Part shown: piece after piece, positions 8,639 through 20,556 of the stretch
How the letters are laid out: every line of letters starts with the position of its first letter
How positions within the stretch are numbered: position 1 is the first letter of the stretch
DNA from: Mycolicibacterium sp. CBMA 234
GTDB lineage: Bacteria > Actinomycetota > Actinomycetes > Mycobacteriales > Mycobacteriaceae
Assembly: GCF_009729415.1 (NCBI RefSeq)
Contig: NZ_MPKW01000001.1
Coordinates: 124,001 to 188,000 of the forward strand
Direction of reading: 5' to 3'
DNA: 64,000 nucleotides
The notes under the pieces: model-generated
Seen by the model: only the letters and a program-made list of their open reading frames with translations
What the model was told of the DNA's origin: nothing
Databases searched by the model: none
Made by a program: the position numbers and the translations under genes

Positions 8639-9678
8639 GTGCGTGATGCGCGGAACGCGCGCGGACCCATCCCGTGCCAACGACGAAACGCCTGCGAAAA
8701 GCTGGATAGCTCAACGTATCCGAGTCGATTCGCGGTCTCGGCGACCGTTAGGCGGCCTTTGATCAGCATTTCCTCCGCGAGTCGCTGCCGGATTTCGTCG
8801 AGCAGCTCGCGGTAGGACGTTCCTTCGGCGCCGAGTCGGTGGCGCAGCGTCCGTGGACTCATGCCGACAGTATGGGCGATCTCGTCGGCGGTCGGTGGCT
8901 GCGACGGGGACGCGAGCAGCAGGTCCCGAACCTGGCCTGAAAGCCCTGTCCGGCTGCGTCGTTCTTCGAGCAGGTTGCGGCACTGCTCCTGCGTCGCTGC
9001 GGAGTTGTATTCGTTCGCCTGCGGCAGTGGGAGATCGAGCAACCCGACGGGCAAGGTCAGCAGATTCTCGGGCGCATCGAACGCTGGTTCAATGCCGAAC
9101 GCCGCTACGTAGCTGTCAATATTGGCCGGGTAGGGATGGGTGAACTGAACGCCGAAGGGCGGTAGGTCTGCCGATAGTTCACGCTTGATCACTCCAATAG
9201 CCGTGGCCAGACGTTCAATTTCGAACCGGCGGACGCGGTCCGGTATCCCGGGTGCGGCCTCCAGAACGAAATGAAACTCGTGATCGTTCGCCCGGGTGCC
9301 CAGACTCGAAGCGGCAAACGTCAAGTCGAGGTACCGCACACCGACATCGATCGCACTGCGCAACGTCGGACTGCTGATCAATGCGAACCCGAAGATGCCG
9401 TACGTAGCCAGGCGGTAGCGGAGCCCAACGTCGACACCAAGATCGTCGGGATACTCAAGCGCTTCAAGAAGATTCGTGACGACGGTTAATTCCTGGCGTG
9501 CGGTGACTTCGGCGCTGGGGCTTTGCAAGCCGACGACGGTCAAGCGTGAGCCGGAGAGGCAGGTTTCGGGCCCGACGCCACGTTCGCTGGCCAGGGCGAG
9601 CAGCACACCGATGCTTGCCGGTGTGCGAGGAATGTCCCAATCAACCACATTGCCAAATCTAGTAAGTTGCTGCGTCAT
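8635..9678 (-). CDS. AraC-family regulator with OruR/VirS-type sensor domain
   Basis: 347 residues. The first ~200 form the arabinose-binding-like domain of the OruR/ArgR-type AraC subgroup (LRYRLATYGIFGFALISSPT and nearby). The last ~100 form two helix-turn-helices: ADEIAHTVGMSPRTLRHRL and ETANRLGYVELSSFSQAFRRW, ending GMGPRAFR. The mycobacterial VirS protein has the same layout. Its stop overlaps the efflux pump start by 4 bp, so the regulator is first in a two-gene operon and most likely controls the pump. Confidence 0.93.
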   Translation of the reverse strand: MTQQLTRFGNVVDWDIPRTPASIGVLLALASERGVGPETCLSGSRLTVVGLQSPSAEVTARQELTVVTNLLEALEYPDDLGVDVGLRYRLATYGIFGFALISSPTLRSAIDVGVRYLDLTFAASSLGTRANDHEFHFVLEAAPGIPDRVRRFEIERLATAIGVIKRELSADLPPFGVQFTHPYPANIDSYVAAFGIEPAFDAPENLLTLPVGLLDLPLPQANEYNSAATQEQCRNLLEERRSRTGLSGQVRDLLLASPSQPPTADEIAHTVGMSPRTLRHRLGAEGTSYRELLDEIRQRLAEEMLIKGRLTVAETANRLGYVELSSFSQAFRRWHGMGPRAFRASRT

Positions 9679-9718
9679 GATCGGTTGGTTCGCCGAATTG
9701 GCTGTGCGGCTTGGGGTT

Positions 9719-10468
9719 TCATCGCAGCAAACGGCGGCGCAGGGCAGCGATCATGGGTGCGTCGACCCCGATCCGGTCGAGGTAGTCGGCGAAGCTGCCG
9801 TACTGCCCATCGACCGAACGCCAGGATGCGGCGATGAAATCGTGGTGCACGCCCAGGATCTTGTCCGACAGCTGCGAGAGATCACCGTTGCGGGCGATTG
9901 CGCGTTTGCGCAGCGGCTCGACGGACTCATTGCTCCGCAAGTAGTCGGCCAGGATGTCGGATTCACGCACACCGGCGGCGCGCAGCAGGGCAGCGACAAT
10001 CCAGCCCGAGCGATCCTTGCCCGCTGCGCAGTGAATGAGAACGCCGCCAGACGCTTCCGACACAACCCGAATGGTGTAAGCGAGGGCATGCTGGGCCGTC
10101 GGCAGCAGCGGGAAGCGGCTGTACGCGTGCTCAAGGGCCGCCTCCAACAACTGCGTTGTGAGAACTCGGTCCGACTCGTGCGGAGCGGTCTGTTGTCCCT
10201 CGTCGTGCACCGACGCGACGTGCAGTGTCACGCCGGGCGGCAGGACATCTGGCCCGTTCCACGCGATCTCGCTTTCGCTGCGCAGATCGATGACGTCAGT
10301 GATTGACAAGGCGCGCAGCTTCTTTCGGCCGCCTTCGTCGAGGGAACACAGTTCCGACGACCGGTAGAGAATGCCGGGCTGCACCTGGCGGCCATCGTCG
10401 GTGCGTAGCGAGCCGACGTCGCGAAAGTTCCACGCGCCAGTGAGGTGGTACTGATCAACGACAGCCAC
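9719..10468 (-). CDS. PtpB-like tyrosine/lipid phosphatase
   Basis: 249 residues with the P-loop HCAAGKDRSGW, Cys147 and Arg153, in the HCxxGKDR form that marks the PtpB/LipA-like dual tyrosine and phosphoinositide phosphatases. The N-terminus carries NFRDVGSLRTDDGR, another family hallmark. There is no signal peptide, which fits the mycobacterial PtpB family, whose secretion route is non-classical. The start is GTG at 10468. It is divergent from the APH-type kinase gene. Family membership is strong; a role in host interaction is only inferred from the family. Confidence 0.9.
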   Translation of the reverse strand: MAVVDQYHLTGAWNFRDVGSLRTDDGRQVQPGILYRSSELCSLDEGGRKKLRALSITDVIDLRSESEIAWNGPDVLPPGVTLHVASVHDEGQQTAPHESDRVLTTQLLEAALEHAYSRFPLLPTAQHALAYTIRVVSEASGGVLIHCAAGKDRSGWIVAALLRAAGVRESDILADYLRSNESVEPLRKRAIARNGDLSQLSDKILGVHHDFIAASWRSVDGQYGSFADYLDRIGVDAPMIAALRRRLLR

Positions 10469-10597
10469 GGCGGTAGCTTACATCCGCCCTGGGCATTGCC
10501 ACTTCTAGTAACTATTCCGCCGTTTAGGGCCTCCCAGCTGCCTGTTTGCGTTCGTAACGTGGTGGCCAACGAATTCAGTCGCTGTGAGGAGGCCCCG

Positions 10598-11398
10598 ATG
10601 ATTGCAGTCAACGACCACACGGAGCAGCTGGCCGGCGGCTGGGGCGGCACCGTTCTTCGAACCGGAGGCACCGTCCGCCGCTCGACCGGTCACTGGACAC
10701 CAGCGGTGCACGAACTCCTCAAACACCTGGAGTCAGTCGGATTCGAGGGTGCGCCAAGGGTTTTCGGCGTCGACTCCGAAGGCCACGAGGTCCTGACCTT
10801 CATCGACGGGCAGACGGCAGCGAGCGCCGAGGGCTGGCCCGCGTGGCTACGCTTCGAAGCGAACCTGGTGCGCGTCGCGCGTCTACTCCGTCGGTTCCAC
10901 GACGCAGTCAAGAGCTTCCGCCCAGGGCCCGAACTGCAATGGCGCGACGGCCGCCGCGGCCTGAGGGACGGCGAGATCATCGGGCACAACGACGTCAGCC
11001 TCGCGAACCTCGTGGCCGACTCGACGGGCCGCATCCACTCGCTGATCGACTGGGACAACGCGGGACCGACCACGCGACGCCGCGATCTGGCCTATGCCGC
11101 GTGGCACGTCGTCGGCCTCCACGCCCGCGATCACGCCCGCGCTCGTGGCTGGTCCAAGGCACCTGATGTCGCACGCCGGCTCCAAATGTTCCTGGACGCT
11201 TACGGTCTCGAGGACCACGAAGGTTTCGTCGACGACATCATCGCGTGCATCGGCGAGGCCGTCCGCTCGTGCCGTGTCGCGGTGCAGGCCGGCGACCACG
11301 GTGCTTGGCCGTTCGTTGCACTGCTGGCGCGCGATCTCGAATTCGTCTGCCAGCACCGAAGCGCGCTCGAGCAGCGGAACCACGCCATGCGCGCGTGA
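10598..11398 (+). CDS. Aminoglycoside phosphotransferase (APH)-family kinase
   Basis: 266 residues from an ATG with a GAGGAGG ribosome-binding site. HND at 130-132 with Asn137 forms the Brenner-type catalytic loop (HNDVSLANLV; HGD is more usual), and DWD at 151-153 is the metal-binding motif. The body is typical for APH/choline kinase-like proteins. Its target could be an antibiotic or a small metabolite; nothing in the context decides. The ORF is open further upstream but lacks a good site there. Confidence 0.87.
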   Translation: MIAVNDHTEQLAGGWGGTVLRTGGTVRRSTGHWTPAVHELLKHLESVGFEGAPRVFGVDSEGHEVLTFIDGQTAASAEGWPAWLRFEANLVRVARLLRRFHDAVKSFRPGPELQWRDGRRGLRDGEIIGHNDVSLANLVADSTGRIHSLIDWDNAGPTTRRRDLAYAAWHVVGLHARDHARARGWSKAPDVARRLQMFLDAYGLEDHEGFVDDIIACIGEAVRSCRVAVQAGDHGAWPFVALLARDLEFVCQHRSALEQRNHAMRA

Positions 11399-11507
11399 CG
11401 TGGACCTGGCCAATTCCTGGATCGCCGAGCGGCATCAGCATCAGAATTGGTCAGGAGCATGACGGTCCATATTCCCGATTTTCAGATCTGACAACGCGGA
11501 GGAACTC

Positions 11508-12944
11508 ATGAACATTCTCGACCAGGCACTTACCAAGGCGCAGGAGACGATTCTCGATCCCGTGCTCAACAAGGCTCAGTCGACGATCCCCATGGACCTG
11601 CAGATCAAGGGCATGCATCTCTACCAGAAGACGAAGAAGTCGGTCGTTGGTGACCACACGCCGGTCTTCGTCGAAACCCCGATTCCCGAGGCCGCGGATG
11701 TGCCGCTGGCGCAGATCGACGTCAGCAACCCGTTCATGTTCCGCCAAGGGCGCTGGCAGTCCTACTTCAAGCGGTTGCGTGACGGGGCGCCGGTGCACTA
11801 CCAGCCAAACAGCCCGTTCGGCCCCTACTGGTCGATCACCCGCTATGACGACATCGTCGCCGTCGACAAGAACAACGAACTGTTCTCCGCCGAGCCGCAG
11901 ATCGTCATCGGCGCTCCTCCTGAGGGCCTGGACGTCGAGATGTTCATCGCCATGGACCCCCCTCGGCATGATGAGCAGCGAGGAGCCGTGCAGGGCGTAG
12001 TGGCACCCCAAAACCTCCAGGAAATGGAAACCCTCATCCGCTCGCGCGTGCAAGAGGTACTCGACGGTCTGCCCGAAGGCACGCCGTTCGACTGGGTCGA
12101 CACCGTCTCGATCGAACTGACGTCACGCATGCTGGCGACCCTGCTCGACTTCCCTTATGAGCAGCGCCGCAAGTTGGTGTACTGGACCGACACGGTGGCC
12201 GGCAGCGCCGAGGCCACTGGTGGCGAAGCCGACATGGACGAGATGTTCACCTGCGCAGCCGATATGGCGCGCGCCTTCAGTGCCCTCTGGCACGACAAGG
12301 CAGCGCGGTTGGCGGCCGGTGAGAAGCCCGGTTTCGACCTCATCGCTCTGATGCAGTCATCCGAGGACACCAAGGACCTCATCAATCGGCCGATGGAGTT
12401 CCTCGGCAACCTGATCCTGCTCATCGTGGGCGGCAATGACACCACCCGGAACTCGATGACCGGTGGCGTCCTCGCGCTGAACCAGAACCCCGACGAGTTC
12501 GCCCGGCTCAAGGCCGACCCGGGACTCGTGCCCAAGCTGATCCACGAAATCATCCGCTGGCAGACACCGCTGGCGTACATGCGCCGTGTTGCCTCGGAAG
12601 ACACGATCCTCAACGGGCAGTTCATCCGCAAGGGCGACAAGCTCGTCATGTGGTACGCCTCGGCCAACCGCGACGAGCGCAAGTTCGAGAATCCGGACGA
12701 CTTCATCATCGGCCGCGCCAACGCCCGCCATCACTTGGCGTTCGGCATCGGCATCCACCGCTGCATGGGCAGCCGGCTCGCCGAATTGCAGTTGCGCATC
12801 CTGTGGGAGGAGCTGCTGGCGCGATTCGATGACATCGAAGTTGTGGGGGAGCCCGAGTACACGCAATCAAACTTCGTGAAGGGCTACTCGAAGATGATGG
12901 TCAAGGTCACCCGGAAGCAGCAGCCGGTCGGCGTGGACTCGTAA
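11508..12944 (+). CDS. Cytochrome P450 monooxygenase
   Basis: 478 residues, a bacterial class I P450 with all landmarks: I-helix oxygen motif GGNDTTRN near 310, EIIR (ExxR) near 346, and the heme loop FGIGIHRCMG with Cys419 as the thiolate ligand. The N-terminal ~50 residues are longer than in most soluble P450s and resemble the CYP108/CYP153-like families. The ATG has a GGAGGA site. No ferredoxin or reductase lies next to it, so it must borrow redox partners. The subfamily cannot be set without alignment. Confidence 0.95.
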   Translation: MNILDQALTKAQETILDPVLNKAQSTIPMDLQIKGMHLYQKTKKSVVGDHTPVFVETPIPEAADVPLAQIDVSNPFMFRQGRWQSYFKRLRDGAPVHYQPNSPFGPYWSITRYDDIVAVDKNNELFSAEPQIVIGAPPEGLDVEMFIAMDPPRHDEQRGAVQGVVAPQNLQEMETLIRSRVQEVLDGLPEGTPFDWVDTVSIELTSRMLATLLDFPYEQRRKLVYWTDTVAGSAEATGGEADMDEMFTCAADMARAFSALWHDKAARLAAGEKPGFDLIALMQSSEDTKDLINRPMEFLGNLILLIVGGNDTTRNSMTGGVLALNQNPDEFARLKADPGLVPKLIHEIIRWQTPLAYMRRVASEDTILNGQFIRKGDKLVMWYASANRDERKFENPDDFIIGRANARHHLAFGIGIHRCMGSRLAELQLRILWEELLARFDDIEVVGEPEYTQSNFVKGYSKMMVKVTRKQQPVGVDS

Positions 12945-13120
12945 CTCGCGGCGAACACACCGGACACGCGGCTATCCATTCGTGGATGGTCCTGGACGCA
13001 TACCCTGGTTGATGAGGACCACAAGTCCTGCCCAGATGGTTGCCGCGATGCCACCCCGACGCGGCGGCCAGCCGCGAACGACGCCGCTTCGTGCGACGCC
13101 CGGACACCCGGGAGGCAGCG

Positions 13121-14014
13121 ATGTTCGAAGAAGCGCAGCTGTATGCGCCGGTCACGCGCTCGGAGGACGGCGTCACCGTTCATCTGGCTGCCGATCACCC
13201 CGGTGCGGTGGATCCGGAATACCGCGCGCGCCGCAACGCGATCGCCGCGCTCGCCATGGATTGGCATCCCGGCACACCACCACCCATCGCGACCTACACC
13301 GACGATGAGCAGGAGGTCTGGCGCATCGCGTGCGCCGAGCTTCACCGGCTGCACCAGCGCCGCGCCTGTGCCGAGTTCCTCCAGGGCAGGCAGCGTCTCG
13401 GACTTCCCGAGGACCGGATCCCGCAACTCGTCGAGGTCAACGACATGCTCAGGCCGCTCACGGGCTTTCAGTACGTCCCGGCCGCCGGGCTGGTACCCCT
13501 GCGTGAGTTCTACGGACTCCTTGCCGACGGCATCTTCCACTCCACCCAGTACATACGGCACCACTCCGTGCCGCTCTACACACCTGAGCCCGACCTGATC
13601 CACGAGGTGGTCGGCCACGGCAATTGCTTGGCCAATGAGCGGTTCGCGGCGCTGTACCGATTGGCCGGGCAGGCGGCGCACCGGGTGAAAACGACTGAGG
13701 CGCTTGAGTTCATCTCGAAGGTTTTCTGGTTCTCGCTCGAGTTCGGTGTGGTCCGTGAGCGTGGCGACGTGCGCACGTACGGCGCCGGCCTGCTGTCCTC
13801 GTACGGGGAGATCCAGCAGATCGACGTGGCCGACCTTCGGCCACTCGACGTTGCCCGGATGGGTGTGCAGACCTACGACATCACGCACTATCAACCAATT
13901 CTGTTCTGCGCCAGAGGATTCAACGAGATCGAAGACGTGGTGGGTGGGTTCTTCACTGATGCTGACGACAACTTGGTCGCGCGCCTGACGCATGGCGCTT
14001 CGGCACCCGCCTAA
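13121..14014 (+). CDS. phhA: Phenylalanine 4-monooxygenase
   Basis: 297 residues, the short bacterial form of the pterin-dependent aromatic amino acid hydroxylases. The iron ligands are visible: HEVVGH (His161, His166) and Glu207 in FSLEFG. The sequence before them (QYIRHHSVPLYTPEPDLIHE) follows the family closely. It converts phenylalanine to tyrosine and would feed the hppD-hmgA-fahA genes 1.8 kb downstream. ATG at 13121 follows GGGAGGC. No pterin carbinolamine dehydratase gene is adjacent. Confidence 0.93.
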   Translation: MFEEAQLYAPVTRSEDGVTVHLAADHPGAVDPEYRARRNAIAALAMDWHPGTPPPIATYTDDEQEVWRIACAELHRLHQRRACAEFLQGRQRLGLPEDRIPQLVEVNDMLRPLTGFQYVPAAGLVPLREFYGLLADGIFHSTQYIRHHSVPLYTPEPDLIHEVVGHGNCLANERFAALYRLAGQAAHRVKTTEALEFISKVFWFSLEFGVVRERGDVRTYGAGLLSSYGEIQQIDVADLRPLDVARMGVQTYDITHYQPILFCARGFNEIEDVVGGFFTDADDNLVARLTHGASAPA

Positions 14015-14080
14015 GCGCGGATTTTGATCACATAACGCGGCACTGGCTCCGCCGCGGGCGTGGAGTGAGTCAGATGGGCT

Positions 14081-14104
14081 ATTCTTTGTCGAGCAACAAA
14101 GAAT
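14081..14104. promoter_or_regulatory. 24-bp perfect inverted repeat, candidate operator of the adh-tetR operon
   Basis: Nine-base arms ATTCTTTGT and ACAAAGAAT with a 6-base CGAGCA spacer, ending 10 bp before the chosen start of the alcohol dehydrogenase. Size and place fit a TetR dimer site; the TetR encoded downstream in the same operon is the obvious ligand, giving autoregulation. Confidence 0.62.
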
Positions 14105-14114
14105 GGAGGAAATG

Positions 14115-15176
14115 GTGCGTGCTGCGGTAATCGAAGAACTCGCGCGGCCATTGGTCGTCCACGATGTGCCGGAGCCGCTCTGTCCGGCTGACGGTGCGAT
14201 TGTGCGCGTGATGGCCAATGGGATCTGCCGTACGGATTGGGCTTTGTGGTCGGGAAATTTCTGGGCGGGCGGCCCGCGCATCGCCGCCCCCTTCGTACTA
14301 GGGCACGAATTTGCCGGTATTATCGAGGAAGTCGGTTCCGAGGTCCGTTGTTGGCAAGCGGGGGACAGGGTTACGTTCCCGATGAATCCGGGAGACGGCA
14401 TGTGCGGGACGTGCCGCGCAGGCCATCAGCATGTGTGCGAACAGGGCGGCGCGTTGGTGCCGGGCGTTTCCTATTGGGGCGCATTCGCCGAATATGTGGC
14501 CGTGCGCTTCGCCGACGTGAACTTGGTGGCACTGCCGGAGTCGTTGGGGTTTGTCGCGGCGGCCAGTCTCGGGTGTCGCTACATCGCGGCGTTTCATGGC
14601 CTTGTCGACCAGGCGCGCGTTCGGCCGGGTGAATGGGTGGCGATATACGGAGCTGGAGGCGGAATGGGCTTGGCCGCAGTGCAGATCGCGACCGCCGCGG
14701 GCGCCAACGTCATCGCGGTGGACATTTCCGATGACAAGCTTGCCGCGGCTCGTCGACTCGGAGCCGTCCACACCACCAAAGCACCCGCGCCTGAAGCGGC
14801 ATACGAGATCGTCGAACTGACCGGAGGCGGCGCCCACGTGTCGGTAGATGCGATTGGGCTCGCGCAGACCTGCCAGGCGTCCGTGCATTCGTTGCGCCCC
14901 CGCGGTCGTCACTTGCAGCTGGGCCATACGGTCGCCGCCGACGGTGGCCAGATCGCGGTACCGATCGATCTCATGCTGATCAAGGAACTGGAGTTCCTCA
15001 GCGCGTTTGGCATGGCGGCACACCAATTCGGACCGATGCTCGCGATGATCGAGTCCGGTCGGCTCAATCCGGACGAGGTTGTCTCCCGTACAGTCGGCCT
15101 CAACGAGGTCACCTCGGTGCTCCAATCAATGGAGTCGTTCGATACGTCCGGTGTCGTGGTGATCGACCGATTCTAA
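14115..15176 (+). CDS. Zinc-dependent (MDR) alcohol dehydrogenase
   Basis: About 353 residues. It carries the catalytic zinc ligands CRTD and GHEFAG, a Rossmann GAGGGMGLAAV loop near 180 and the cofactor aspartate (AVDIS). The structural zinc lobe reads DGMCGTCRAGHQHVC, so three cysteines are visible and an aspartate stands where the first is usual. ATG codons at 14103 and 14112 overlap or crowd the GGAGG site, so GTG at 14115 with a 5-base spacing is preferred. A TetR gene follows 10 bp later. It likely oxidises a specific alcohol that also induces the operon. Confidence 0.92.
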   Translation: MRAAVIEELARPLVVHDVPEPLCPADGAIVRVMANGICRTDWALWSGNFWAGGPRIAAPFVLGHEFAGIIEEVGSEVRCWQAGDRVTFPMNPGDGMCGTCRAGHQHVCEQGGALVPGVSYWGAFAEYVAVRFADVNLVALPESLGFVAAASLGCRYIAAFHGLVDQARVRPGEWVAIYGAGGGMGLAAVQIATAAGANVIAVDISDDKLAAARRLGAVHTTKAPAPEAAYEIVELTGGGAHVSVDAIGLAQTCQASVHSLRPRGRHLQLGHTVAADGGQIAVPIDLMLIKELEFLSAFGMAAHQFGPMLAMIESGRLNPDEVVSRTVGLNEVTSVLQSMESFDTSGVVVIDRF

Positions 15177-15186
15177 GGTTGGTTAA

Positions 15187-15786
15187 ATGACCGGCAGGCC
15201 AAGGGAATTCGATCGCTCCGAGGTGCTCGAAAAGATTCAGCACGTCTTCTGGGAACGAGGCTACGAGAGCACGTCGATGAGCGACCTGGTCGCGGCTACC
15301 GGGCTGGCGTCGGCGCGTCTGTACGCGGCATACGGGTCGAAGGAGGCGTTGTTCCGAGAGGCTATCGAACGGTACGAGCAGGAAGAGGGCGGCTTCGCCG
15401 AACGCGCACTGGCCGAAGAACCAACGGCGCGCCGTGCGATCGAACGGATACTGCGCGAGGCGGTCGACGTGTACACGCAAGACGGCGCCCGCGGCTGCAT
15501 GGTGGTCAGCTCGGCGACCAACTGCTCACCCGCTAACGATGCTGTCCGCCAATGGCTTGCCGGGCACCGGCGCGGGCGCACCGACTCACTGGTCGAACGC
15601 CTCCGCGCCGCGGTTGCAATGGGCGAACTTCCCGAAGCGACCGACGCGCAGGCCTTGGGCGACGCGTACGCCGCCGTGCTGCACGGCATTTCTGTTCAGG
15701 CTCGAGACGGGATCCCGCGCGACCGTCTGCTCGCGCTGATTGATCCCGCGATGTCTCTTATCAGCCGGCACGGAGCCGCCAATTAG
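15187..15786 (+). CDS. TetR/AcrR-family regulator
   Basis: 199 residues. The N-terminal helix-turn-helix (VFWERGYESTSMSDLVAATG, then SARLYAAYGSKEALF) is clear, and the C-terminal part with GCMVVSSAT resembles TetR proteins of the TetR_C_16/AefR-like group. It is second in an operon with the alcohol dehydrogenase (10-bp gap) and probably binds the palindrome at 14081-14104. Its stop overlaps the end of the convergent fahA by 4 bp. Confidence 0.92.
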   Translation: MTGRPREFDRSEVLEKIQHVFWERGYESTSMSDLVAATGLASARLYAAYGSKEALFREAIERYEQEEGGFAERALAEEPTARRAIERILREAVDVYTQDGARGCMVVSSATNCSPANDAVRQWLAGHRRGRTDSLVERLRAAVAMGELPEATDAQALGDAYAAVLHGISVQARDGIPRDRLLALIDPAMSLISRHGAAN

Positions 15787-17125
15787 GTTGTTGGGTAGGC
15801 GATCGCCGGCCGCACGACCGCGACACACTCGCCGAATCCGATGGCGGCCGCGCCCGCGCGATGGGCTCTGGCAGTCAGGATGACTTCGTCACCGTCCTCA
15901 AGGAACGTGCGAGTTTCGCCGTTGGGCAGGGTGATTGGGGCGCTTCCGCCATGGCTGAGTTCCATCAGGCTGCCTTCGGAACCGGCCGTGGGACCAGAGA
16001 TGGTTCCGCTGCCGAGCAAGTCACCGGGCCGCAGCTCGCAGCCGTTGCTGGTGTGGTGGGTGATCATTTGCGCGACGCTCCAGTACATATGACGGCTTGA
16101 CGAGCGCGAGATCAGGTGCGGCGTATCACCGTCTTTGCGCATCTGGGCTGTGCGGATAAGGGCATGCAGTTCCACTCGGAGTCCGCCGTGGCTGCGGTGC
16201 CGCGGACTGTCGAGATAGGGCAGGGGAGCAGGATCACCCTCGGCGCGATCCACCGGAATCCGGAACGGCGCCAACGCTTCTGGAGTGATCACCCAAGGCG
16301 AAATCGTCGTGCCAAAGCTTTTGGCCAAGAAGGGGCCGAGGGGCTGGTATTCCCAGGCTTGCACGTCGCGCGCAGACCAGTCGTTGAGCAGGCAGTACCC
16401 GACGATGTGGGATTCGGCGTGATCGAGACCCACGGGCTCGCCGAGACGATTTCCGGGCCCGATCCACACGCCGAGCTCCAGCTCGAAATCCATTCTCCGG
16501 GTTGGTTCGAGCACGGGCACCGGCGCATCAGTGGCCTTCAGCTGCCCGTTCGGTCGGGTGATCGGGGTGCCACTGACCCGCACGCTGGAGGCGCGTCCGT
16601 GATAGCCGATCGGCACCCATTTGTAGTTGGGCAGCAAGGGATCGCTCGGCCGGAACAGCGCACCGATATTGCGGGCATGGTGAATACCGACATAGAAATC
16701 GGTGTAGTCACCGATTCGGGCGGGCAGCAGAACGTCGACCTCCGATAGCGGGGTAAGGAGTCTGGCGACGGTATCTTGACGCGGCGCTCCCTCGATCAGC
16801 AGATAATGCAGTGCCCTGCGCAGCGCGACCCGCGGGCCAGATCCCAAGGCGAATAAGTCATTCAGCGCTCCGTGTGCGGCAGCTTCGGCCGCCGACTGTG
16901 CATCGCCGATGAGCAACCCCGAAGCGGCCAGTCCTCGCAGATCCAGGACCGCGTCTCCGATCCGGACGACGCCACGGGGAGCGTCGTGCTGTGCGACGCC
17001 GGTCGTGCCGGCCACCACGCCAAACGGCAGGTTTTGCAGGGGGAAATCACTCCTGACGCCAGCACTGGCAACCCAGCTGCGCAGCTCTGGATCGTGCGTG
17101 AAATCGATTGCGGGCGTCTGTGCAG

Positions 17126-17129
<4 letters not shown>
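15783..17129 (-). CDS. fahA: Fumarylacetoacetase
   Basis: 448 residues, slightly longer than the usual ~420. It shows the two-domain FAH layout: an N-terminal SH3-like region (ENLPFGVV-like, here QNLPFGVV) and the catalytic fold with [28 protein letters not shown] and GSGTISG. It hydrolyses 4-fumarylacetoacetate to fumarate and acetoacetate, the last step of tyrosine breakdown. Its ATG overlaps the hmgA stop by 4 bp. No maleylacetoacetate isomerase lies in the window, so that step must be encoded elsewhere or bypassed. Confidence 0.96.
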
Positions 17130-19680
<2,551 letters not shown>

Positions 19681-20556
19681 TCATCCCGATGTCGGGTTGA
19701 CGCAACGACTTCCCAGTACGGGGCCTCGACGGGCGTCGTCGATGAGGAACAGTCGGCGCGCATCTGGGGCGACTCGGCGCGCGCCGGCGGTAACCAGCCG
19801 AGTCGGTAGCAGCGGACGCAGGAGGTGTAGCGCCCAGCCGAGTTTGGGGTAGACGACTTTCGGTGTGCGGCGCTCGAAGGCGACCACCAGGTGATCAGCT
19901 ATCTCCTCGGGAGTACTGAGGGTGCGCAACGGGGCCGGCAACGACTCGAACATCGCGTTGAACGCGGCGTTGTGGTCGCGCTTGTCGGCGACCATCGGGG
20001 TGTCGATCCACCCGGGGTGAAAGACGCCGACTCGCGTTCCTGTGTAGGACAGTTCGCTGCGCAGGCTATTGGCCAGTGCTTCCAGGCCGGCCTTGGACGC
20101 GCTGTAGGCGCTGTGGCCGGGCGAGTGGGCGAAGGATGCCCATGATGCGGTCATGGTGATGTAGCCGCGCTGGCCCACCACAGAGGGCAGTGCGGCCCGA
20201 ATGATGTTGTAGGCGCCGATCAGGTTCACCTCGACGACCCGCCGCCAGGTGGCGTCGTCGAGCAGTTCCACCGGCCCGAACGCCGAGATGCCGGCGTTGG
20301 CCCAGACCGCGTCGATGCGCCCATGCCGGTGCAGCGTCGCCTCAACGGCCGCTTCACACGATGCCGGGTCGGTGACGTCGATCTGCACGGTCAGCGGCAC
20401 TGGTTCGATGGTGGCGGCCGCGCGTTCGAGGGCGTCTGCGTCGAGGTCGGCGAGGACGGGCCGCGCGCCGGAGGCAGCCAGCTTGCGGGCTGTGGCGGCG
20501 CCGATTCCTCCTGCGGCCCCGGTGATCAGAATGACCTGTCCATCAAGCGATTTCAT
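19681..20556 (-). CDS. Short-chain dehydrogenase/reductase
   Basis: 291 residues from ATG at 20556 (MKSLDGQVILITG). Visible are the cofactor loop GAAGGIGAA, NAGIS, and the catalytic YSASKAG with an upstream serine in the TASWASF strand, giving the classical SDR tetrad. It carries a ~50-residue C-terminal tail with a hydrophobic helix (WALHLLRPLLP). The start lies 14 bp inside the upstream amidohydrolase gene. It is the second SDR of this run and probably oxidises or reduces an intermediate of the monooxygenase pathway. Confidence 0.92.
   Translation of the reverse strand: MKSLDGQVILITGAAGGIGAATARKLAASGARPVLADLDADALERAAATIEPVPLTVQIDVTDPASCEAAVEATLHRHGRIDAVWANAGISAFGPVELLDDATWRRVVEVNLIGAYNIIRAALPSVVGQRGYITMTASWASFAHSPGHSAYSASKAGLEALANSLRSELSYTGTRVGVFHPGWIDTPMVADKRDHNAAFNAMFESLPAPLRTLSTPEEIADHLVVAFERRTPKVVYPKLGWALHLLRPLLPTRLVTAGARRVAPDARRLFLIDDARRGPVLGSRCVNPTSG

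Noticed and set aside
12884..14401. 505-codon ORF on the minus strand across phhA and the alcohol dehydrogenase start
   Set aside because: It is an antisense shadow: the plus strand encodes recognisable proteins with catalytic motifs, while the antisense product is Arg/Gly/His-rich with no family features.
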